NCBI GenBank assembly: GCA_965365445.1 | Contig: CBDUBS010000126.1 | Location: 1 to 10,577, forward strand | Reading direction: 5' to 3' | Source: CBDUBS01 sp965365445 | Lineage (GTDB): Bacteria > Bacteroidota > Rhodothermia > Rhodothermales > DASSAV01 | DNA: 10,577 nt | In this document: piece after piece, positions 5,774 to 10,577 of the stretch | How positions within the stretch are numbered: position 1 is the first letter of the stretch | Layout of the letters: each line of letters starts with the position of its first letter | Notes under the pieces: model-generated | The model's input: only the letters and a program-made list of their open reading frames with translations | Databases searched by the model: none | What the model was told of the DNA's origin: nothing | Position numbers and translations under genes: made by a program

Positions 5774-7408
5774 TTACCGCACCAGCACCATCTTCCGGGT
5801 TTGCACGCCGAAGGGCGTTTGCAGGCGGTACAGGTATGTACCACTGGGCAGGCCGTACGCATCGAAGGGGAGTTCGTGCTTTCCGACAGCTTGCTCCTCG
5901 TCCACCAGAGTTTGCACCCGACGGCCGAGCGTATCGAAAATATCCAGGCGCACCCGGCCGGGTTGGGCCAGCGAGTACACGATAATGGTGGTCGGGTTGA
6001 ACGGATTCGGGTAGTTGCCGTGCAGCGTAAATGCCTCGGGCGTCTCGGAGGGTCTCGGGGAGGCGGTTTGCACCGGCGCGGAAACGAACGGCAGCGTACC
6101 GAAGGAGCCCCCGAGCACCGAGGCGACAGCCGACGGAGCCAGACCGAACCAATCCTTCAGGATGGTTGCGTAGGCGCTGCGGAAGTCGATTTCGTACTTC
6201 AGGTTGCTCGATGAGTCGAGGTCGGAGAGCGAGGGGGCTTTCCCGAAGACGCCCCCGGCCACCGAACCGCCGATGATGAACAGCGGAGCCGCCGTGCCGT
6301 GGTCGGTGCCGCGCGAGCCGTTCTGTCGGGGCCGCCGGCCGAACTCCGAGAAGGTCATCACCATCACGTTCTCGGCGCCTCGGGCTGCGGCAAGGTCGTC
6401 GTAGAATGCTTTGACGGCTTCCGAGAGGCTTCGGAGCAGATTGGCGTGGTTGGTGAGCTGGTTGGCGTGCGTATCGAAGCCGCCCAGGGCTACGTGGTAA
6501 ATCCGGGCGCCGAGCCGGCCTTTGATCAATCGGGCCACGATGGAGAGGTTGCTCGCCAGTCCGTTGCCGGTCGGGTAGGCAACCTGATTTTTACCGGCAG
6601 CGCTCGCCTGCTGCACCGCACCGGCATACTGGAACGAGTCGTTGGCGACGGTGCGCACGAAGTCCATCTCCGCCCCCATGGGTCCGGCAGGCAGGTTGTC
6701 GGTTTCGTAGACAACCCCGCGCTCGGCGATGCGGGAAAAGATCTCCGGCGACGCCAGCGACATACCCATGCCGGTTTGCGGCCCCTGGGTGAGCAGCGAA
6801 GCCGTGCCGCCGAGTTGCACCGCCAGCGGATGATTGCCCGGGTCGGTGTGGAAGGTGGGAAACTCGGCATCGAGGTACCGACCGGCCCAGCCCGTCGGAA
6901 CGACTTTGTCGGCATCGGAGCCGGAGAGCCAGATGTCGGTAGAGCGGAAGTGCGACAGGTTGGGAGATGGATAGCCGGTGTTCTGAAGCACCGCCAGCCG
7001 CCCGTCCTGGAACAGCGTATTGAAGGACGATAGCGAAGGATGCAGCCCGATCTCGGTGTTGAGCTTCAGCACCGTGTTTTTCGCGATGGCGATATCGGGG
7101 CGGAAGTTGTAATACACGTCGTTCTCGAACGGGACGACCGTGTTGAGGCCGTCGTTGCCGCCGTTGAGTTGCACCAGCACCAGCACCCTGTCCGTTTCCA
7201 CCGCCCGCAGGTGAGCCAGCAGCGGAGCGCTCCCGAAGGCCTCTACGGGGGTCCGGCCGAGGAAGAACGCGCTGCCCGCGCCCAGGCCGAGCATCCGGAT
7301 GAAGTCGCGGCGGGACCAGCGCAGGTGGTCCTCGGTGTGCGCGGATCCATGTTCCAGGCAACTGCCGAAACGGGGCGCGCCCTCTGCCGAAAAACGTTTC
7401 GTTTCCAT
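5774..7408 (-). CDS. DUF1501 family protein with Tat-type signal and T9SS type A sorting domain
   Basis: DUF1501 proteins belong to the alkaline-phosphatase/sulfatase-like superfamily, are usually paired with DUF1800, and have no established activity. The 544-residue product has a twin-arginine-type motif SRRDFIRMLGLGAG (32-45) after a 31-residue polar extension, then a hydrophobic stretch. The core carries LNGGNDGLNTVVP (81-93), GGFDTHANQ (309-317) and FSEFGRRPRQNGSRGTDHG (353-371), all family hallmarks with potential metal-binding Asp and His. After a Pro/Ser linker (about 443-458), residues 459-544 form a T9SS C-terminal sorting domain: NYPNPFNPTT (465-474), LGRRVQTLVD, PSGTYLYRLQT and the end KMVLVR. 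The protein is therefore predicted to be secreted or anchored on the cell surface. The ATG at 7408 is chosen because it preserves the signal region. The gene lies 41 bases after DUF1800 and is surely in the same operon. Confidence 0.95.
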   Translation of the reverse strand: METKRFSAEGAPRFGSCLEHGSAHTEDHLRWSRRDFIRMLGLGAGSAFFLGRTPVEAFGSAPLLAHLRAVETDRVLVLVQLNGGNDGLNTVVPFENDVYYNFRPDIAIAKNTVLKLNTEIGLHPSLSSFNTLFQDGRLAVLQNTGYPSPNLSHFRSTDIWLSGSDADKVVPTGWAGRYLDAEFPTFHTDPGNHPLAVQLGGTASLLTQGPQTGMGMSLASPEIFSRIAERGVVYETDNLPAGPMGAEMDFVRTVANDSFQYAGAVQQASAAGKNQVAYPTGNGLASNLSIVARLIKGRLGARIYHVALGGFDTHANQLTNHANLLRSLSEAVKAFYDDLAAARGAENVMVMTFSEFGRRPRQNGSRGTDHGTAAPLFIIGGSVAGGVFGKAPSLSDLDSSSNLKYEIDFRSAYATILKDWFGLAPSAVASVLGGSFGTLPFVSAPVQTASPRPSETPEAFTLHGNYPNPFNPTTIIVYSLAQPGRVRLDIFDTLGRRVQTLVDEEQAVGKHELPFDAYGLPSGTYLYRLQTPFGVQTRKMVLVR

Positions 7409-7449
7409 ATCCGAGCGGGTTGGGAAGGGGTATACGTACGGTAAACGGT

Positions 7450-9021
7450 TCAGGTAAGCTGGTACTCGGGCAGTTGCGTCAGGTACCGGGCGAAGGAGAA
7501 GAGCAGCGCCGGAGCGCCGGGCTTATCGAGCCCCCACTCGTACCACGGCACACCGGCCAGAAATACTTTGGCAAGGGTCTGGAGGTACACCGGAGCCGAC
7601 CGGATCTCGGCAGGCACCGTGGTGGGCTGGGCAAAGTCATCCGAGACGGGTTCCAGCACCAGCCTCGGCAGAGGAACCGACAGGAAATGCGCCGCCAGCA
7701 TTAGGGGCAGCCGAAAGGCATCCGGAGCCGTGTTGAGGGAGGCCAGAGCCGGATCTATTTCTTCCAGCCTGCGCGACAACAAATAGCGGGAGAGGCCCGC
7801 CATATCGAACGTGCGGCGGTACTTGTCGGTGGAAAGGAACGTCTCGGCCGTGAACCACCGCGTGGGCAGGGTGGTCGTATTGAGCCACTGGTGGTACCCC
7901 GGCCATCCGGCTACGTTGGGCGGACTGAGGAGCCGCTGGCCCAGCTGCGTGGCGTACCGTTCCAGCTGCACCGGCATATCCGAGCCGGTTCCGGCGTTGA
8001 CATCCAGGAGGAAGCCGTTGAGCATCTCGACGGGGCTTTTGAGGCGCGCCCCGACGAACCGTTCTTCGTAAAAGTGTGCGCTCGCGAGCAGCGCCCTCAG
8101 CACCGGCCCGATCTGGAACTGGTTGAACAGGAACACACCCGCCATAGCCTGCACGACCCACGAATCCGGCTCGTGGTAGACGAACTCGCGGTAGATTTTC
8201 TCGCAGATGTGGTAGGCGATGGCTTCCGAGCGGGTTTCGAACAGGATGCGGATGACATCGTCGTAGCCGAAAGCGCCGGTCCGGCCCAGGAACGTCTTGG
8301 TCCCCGTATCGAAGCGCCCCTGGGAGAACTTTACCGTCAGCGTGTTGCGGTCCACCTGCCACCCGGTGAGCGCCCGGGCGATTTCCTCGATGTCTTTCTG
8401 GGTGTAATTAGGCCGTCCCTGCGCATCGGAAGGGCTCATGGTGAACAATTCCAGCAGCTCGCGGGCATAGTTTTCGTTGGGCCGCCCTTTGAGGTTCTGG
8501 GTGCCGTTCAGGTATTGCAGCATGGCGGCATCCTTACCGATTTCCTGCACCATGCGGCTGTACGAACCGAGCGCGTCGGAACGCAGCAGGGTTACGTACC
8601 GGTAGGCAAAAGGGGCATTGTTATAGGCGCCCAGCTCGGTCACGAAGTGGTTGTGCCAGAACAGGGTCATGCGCTCGCGGAGCCCTCCCTGCCAGAGACG
8701 CTCGTACCAGCCGCGCCGGAATTCGGTCAGGTACTGTCCGTTGCGCTGCTGATAGGCCCGCTTCTCCTCATCCGTGGCCGTGGAGGGCGGAGGCAGCTCG
8801 TTCTGCCATGAAGGAGCCGGGGGCATCGGGGCGCCGGTTTCTTCCTCCAGGACGAGCGCGGCTGCGGACCGGGCATCCATCCCGACCAGCCGATCGAGCC
8901 ACGCCGTGCGCACCCCGAATCCGGTGCGACGCAGGAGATGGGCCGCATGACGGCGGTTCAAGGAACCATTGAGCGGTTCGAGTCCGGCAACCGCGGCGCC
9001 GGATGTGCTGCTGGGGTCCAT
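7450..9021 (-). CDS. DUF1800 family protein
   Basis: The 523-residue product is of the size usual for DUF1800, a mostly helical family of unknown biochemical function that is commonly encoded next to DUF1501. Hallmarks seen are NRRHAAHLLRRTGFG (22-36), MTLFWHNHFV (118-127), NENYARELLELFTMS (182-196), ARALTGW (215-221) and the C-terminal SPPNVAGWPGYHQWL (366-380). The ATG at 9021 is preceded by a strong Shine-Dalgarno sequence, GGAGGAGG on the minus strand (9026-9033), which fixes the start and is unusual among the genes here. No signal peptide or membrane helix is visible, although its partner DUF1501 is clearly exported. It is the first gene of the two-gene unit and DUF1501 follows after 41 bases. 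It may leave the cell with its partner or act inside; the sequence does not decide. Confidence 0.95.
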   Translation of the reverse strand: MDPSSTSGAAVAGLEPLNGSLNRRHAAHLLRRTGFGVRTAWLDRLVGMDARSAAALVLEEETGAPMPPAPSWQNELPPPSTATDEEKRAYQQRNGQYLTEFRRGWYERLWQGGLRERMTLFWHNHFVTELGAYNNAPFAYRYVTLLRSDALGSYSRMVQEIGKDAAMLQYLNGTQNLKGRPNENYARELLELFTMSPSDAQGRPNYTQKDIEEIARALTGWQVDRNTLTVKFSQGRFDTGTKTFLGRTGAFGYDDVIRILFETRSEAIAYHICEKIYREFVYHEPDSWVVQAMAGVFLFNQFQIGPVLRALLASAHFYEERFVGARLKSPVEMLNGFLLDVNAGTGSDMPVQLERYATQLGQRLLSPPNVAGWPGYHQWLNTTTLPTRWFTAETFLSTDKYRRTFDMAGLSRYLLSRRLEEIDPALASLNTAPDAFRLPLMLAAHFLSVPLPRLVLEPVSDDFAQPTTVPAEIRSAPVYLQTLAKVFLAGVPWYEWGLDKPGAPALLFSFARYLTQLPEYQLT

Positions 9022-9025
9022 GGAG

Positions 9026-9033
9026 CCTCCTCC
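9026..9033 (-). promoter_or_regulatory. Strong ribosome binding site of the DUF1800 gene
   Basis: The minus strand reads GGAGGAGG followed by CTCC and the ATG at 9021. The GGAGG core at 9029-9033 lies 7 bases before the start codon, ideal spacing. Other genes in the window (hypA, hypB, the kinase) have no comparable site. Confidence 0.7.
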
Positions 9034-9049
9034 GTGACTGGTTTAGGCG

Positions 9050-9057
9050 CAAAAGTA
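9050..9057 (-). promoter_or_regulatory. Possible -7 element of a Bacteroidota-type promoter for DUF1800/DUF1501
   Basis: The minus strand reads TACTTTTG, which fits the TAnnTTTG -7 consensus described for Bacteroides-type primary sigma factors. It lies 28 bases before the DUF1800 ATG, which would give a leader of about 20-25 bases containing the strong ribosome binding site. No good TTTG -33 element is seen at the expected distance, so this is tentative. Confidence 0.33.
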
Positions 9058-9076
9058 AACAAAACAGGTGTCTATG

Positions 9077-9105
9077 TTATCACGAAATTGTGGCGAACGG
9101 ATAAT
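9077..9105 (+). promoter_or_regulatory. Possible sigma70-like promoter for the lipoprotein gene
   Basis: TTATCA (9077-9082) and GATAAT (9100-9105) are separated by exactly 17 bases, matching the -35/-10 consensus at 4 of 6 and 5 of 6 positions. They sit in the AT-rich core of the divergent region. The predicted leader is about 110 bases and contains a GCCCGG/CCGGGC hairpin (9178-9195). Bacteroidota primary sigma factors usually prefer a different consensus, so confidence is low. Confidence 0.28.
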
Positions 9106-9223
9106 TTTTTTACGGGGTTCACCGCCGGCAGCGGCTCGGATGTTACCGTTTCGCCGGAGGTCAAACCTGCGCCGCTCGCCCGGGTTGAACCGGGCATATC
9201 CAACAGCCATCCGGTATGGAAAC

Positions 9224-10285
9224 ATGTATGAACTGAACGGCGCTCTGACGATCCTGCTTGCGATATCCCTGGCGGCTTGCGCCGGAAGCCGCCTCCCCGA
9301 TCCGATAGAGGGGGCGCTCTCGCCCGTCGGCCCAACGTGGGTGGCGGCCGCCCTCGACGGGATCGATTTTGAACCCGCCGGAGACCGGCCGGTCACGATC
9401 GTACTCGAACCGAACGGCCGATTTTCCGGCTGGGCGGGATGCAATCGGTATTTCGGAACATATGCGTTCGAGGGGGACCGCATCCGGGTATCCGAAGTAG
9501 GCAGCACGAAAATGGCGTGCCCCGCCCCGATCATGAGCCAGGAGCAGCGGTATTTGAACACCCTCGATTCCGCCGTCCGGTTCAGGGTGGATGAAGAGTT
9601 TCTGGATTTGATGGACGCGACCGGCAAACCGATGATTCGCTTCGTCCGGGAAGCCCAGCTCGGGCGCGACGTCTCGGCCCGGAGCCCATCGACCGTACCG
9701 CCCCCGCCCGACCTGCCCGTCGTGTTTTCCTGCCCGGACGCCGGGGGCGACTTCCGCTTTGCCGCCCTGGCCGGCGCCGATGCCGCTTCGCTGTGGCTGC
9801 CCGAACGATTCGGAGGGGGGTACTACGTACTCGGGCGCACCCGCGCGGCGAGCGGCGCCCGGTACGAAGCCGATACGCTCACGTTCTGGAACAAGGGAGG
9901 GGAAGCCCTTCTCGCCCTGGCAGGGCGTTCGTTCGAGGGGTGCCGGATGGTTGCGCTCCGCTCGCCGTGGGATGAGGCCCGGTATCGGGGCATCGAGTTT
10001 CGGGCCACCGGAAACGAGCCCGGCTGGGCGCTCGAACTCGATGAGGGCCGGGCAATCCGATTCCGATACGGGTACGGCGAACACCAGGCCGCAACCCCCG
10101 TCCCCGAGCCGATCACGTCGGGAACGACGACTACGTACCGCGCCCGCACCGAGGCGCACGACCTCACCCTGGTCATCGAACGCCGGCCCTGCACCGATTC
10201 GATGAGCGGCGAACGGTTCGATTCGGCCGTAACCGTGACGCTCGACGGAGAGACTTATCGGGGTTGCGGCCGCCAAGTGGATTGA
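9224..10285 (+). CDS. Three-domain lipoprotein: META (HslJ-like), MliC-like, COG3650-like
   Basis: The ATG at 9224 gives a 353-residue protein with a clear lipoprotein signal: ILLAISLAAC, with lipidated Cys19. An upstream in-frame start (9068) would add 52 arginine-rich residues and bury the signal, so it is rejected. Residues 35-141 are a META domain as in HslJ: FSGWAGCNRYFGTY (67-80), GSTKMACP (93-100), MSQEQRYL. Residues 165-242 resemble MliC, the inhibitor of C-type lysozyme: FSCPDAGGDFRF (168-179), SGARYEADTLTFWNKGGEA (210-228), with Cys170 and Cys240 placed to form a disulfide. Residues 253-353 resemble COG3650: FRATGNEPGWALEL (259-272), ERRPCTDSMSGERF (319-332), ending YRGCGR, again with a likely Cys pair. 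The protein should be anchored in the envelope facing the periplasm or outside. Lysozyme resistance or envelope-stress tolerance is suggested by the MliC and META families but not shown. Confidence 0.9.
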   Translation: MYELNGALTILLAISLAACAGSRLPDPIEGALSPVGPTWVAAALDGIDFEPAGDRPVTIVLEPNGRFSGWAGCNRYFGTYAFEGDRIRVSEVGSTKMACPAPIMSQEQRYLNTLDSAVRFRVDEEFLDLMDATGKPMIRFVREAQLGRDVSARSPSTVPPPPDLPVVFSCPDAGGDFRFAALAGADAASLWLPERFGGGYYVLGRTRAASGARYEADTLTFWNKGGEALLALAGRSFEGCRMVALRSPWDEARYRGIEFRATGNEPGWALELDEGRAIRFRYGYGEHQAATPVPEPITSGTTTTYRARTEAHDLTLVIERRPCTDSMSGERFDSAVTVTLDGETYRGCGRQVD

Positions 10286-10299
10286 TCGTCTCTTGCGGG

Positions 10300-10318
10300 A
10301 CGGGTGTAATTAACCCGT
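10300..10318 (+). terminator. Short hairpin or near-palindrome after the lipoprotein gene
   Basis: ACGGGT (10300-10305) and ACCCGT (10313-10318) pair perfectly around a 7-base loop GTAATTA, 14 bases past the stop codon. It is followed by AAAACA and not by Ts, so it is a poor intrinsic terminator. It could equally be a dyad-type protein-binding site upstream of the next gene. Confidence 0.3.
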
Positions 10319-10339
10319 AAAACAGGGGTGGATCGGTGC

Positions 10340-10367
10340 TTTTGCCGGGGGCGGTCGCTTATGTTTC
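10340..10367 (+). promoter_or_regulatory. Weak Bacteroidota-like promoter match before the coxB-like gene
   Basis: TTTTG (10340-10344) and TATGTTTC (10360-10367) resemble the -33 TTTG and -7 TAnnTTTG elements, with one mismatch in the second. The 15-base gap is shorter than usual. The match lies about 43 bases before the ATG at 10410. Confidence 0.2.
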
Positions 10368-10409
10368 CGTGCGATTTCGTCCGTTCGGCTCCTCATCCCC
10401 GCAACCCCT

Positions 10410-10577
10410 ATGCCCGGCCGCTCCGCCCGACATGGTTCGTTCTGTGCCGGCTTCGTTACGGTGCTGGCAGCCGTTGCCGGATGCGACGGCCCTCAGTCGG
10501 CGTTCGTGCCGGCGGGGGTTGCCGCCGATCAGATTCTGGAACTGTTCCTCTGGCTGGCCGGAGGGGCCGTCATCGTC
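10410..10577 (+). CDS. Cytochrome c oxidase subunit II-like lipoprotein, N-terminal part (cut by window edge)
   Basis: Only the first 56 codons are present. The product begins with a basic N-terminus, a hydrophobic stretch and a lipobox AVAGC (Cys25), so it should be a lipoprotein. Right after the cysteine it reads DGPQSAFVPAGVAADQI (26-42), closely resembling the start of mature subunit II of haem-copper oxidases, where 'GPQSALDPAGPAA' precedes the first membrane helix. The sequence then enters a hydrophobic segment (FLWLAGGAVIV) that fits that helix. In the family this subunit carries the CuA centre and accepts electrons from cytochrome c; none of that part is visible. A lipoprotein-type subunit II at the head of a cta/cox cluster is common, so further oxidase genes are expected to the right. 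The identification rests on a short match. Confidence 0.72.
   Translation, partial: MPGRSARHGSFCAGFVTVLAAVAGCDGPQSAFVPAGVAADQILELFLWLAGGAVIV

Noticed and set aside
9161..10276. Minus-strand frame of 371 codons opposite the lipoprotein gene
   Set aside because: The plus frame has a lipobox and three recognisable domains; the antisense translation has none.
1..10577. CRISPR array, tRNA/rRNA genes, insertion sequences, prophage or defence genes
   Set aside because: No regularly spaced repeats, cloverleaf-type signals, transposase motifs or terminal repeats were seen on reading both strands.

Overview
The window looks like chromosomal DNA from a GC-rich member of the Bacteroidota side of the tree, most likely Rhodothermia (Rhodothermales-like). 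The grounds are a type IX secretion (T9SS) C-terminal sorting domain with the NYPNPFNPTT signature, high GC, mostly weak or absent Shine-Dalgarno sequences, a possible TAnnTTTG promoter element, and a DUF1800/DUF1501 pair. The lineage is an inference from these traits; there is no rRNA or other marker in the window. No tRNA, rRNA, CRISPR array, insertion sequence or phage gene was seen, and no gene appears broken.

Layout, left to right. (1) Positions 2-2169, plus strand: the 3' end of a proline-rich gene, then two genes for exported helical proteins (454-1380 and 1405-2169). These two are paralogs: they share a C-terminal helical domain ending in the same 18-residue signature and an N-terminal 'G-V-x-[IL]-N-G-[KR]' motif. 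A clear hairpin terminator follows at about 2183-2224. (2) Positions 2170-2505: convergent intergenic DNA with a second structured, T-tract-ended element. (3) Positions 2506-5542, minus strand: a tightly spaced set read as histidine kinase, hypA, hypB. The kinase is membrane-bound (DUF4118-like segment, two PAS domains, HisKA, HATPase). HypA and HypB are the nickel-insertion pair of [NiFe]-hydrogenase maturation. No hydrogenase gene or other hyp gene is present in the window. (4) Positions 5774-9021, minus strand: DUF1800 then DUF1501, a conserved two-gene module. DUF1501 carries both a Tat-type N-terminus and a T9SS sorting domain. (5) An AT-rich divergent promoter region around 9022-9223. 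(6) Positions 9224-10285, plus strand: a three-domain lipoprotein (META + MliC-like + COG3650-like). (7) Positions 10410-10577: the start of a gene that resembles a lipoprotein-type cytochrome c oxidase subunit II, cut by the window edge.

How the genes may work together: DUF1800 and DUF1501 very probably act as one exported pair whose biochemical role is not established. The kinase and hypAB are close enough to be co-transcribed, which suggests, but does not prove, that sensing and nickel-enzyme maturation are linked. The paralog pair with the upstream partial gene looks like a small envelope operon; it is the least explained part of the window. Nothing here is a demonstrated new system. The paralog family and the kinase-hypAB linkage are the best leads.
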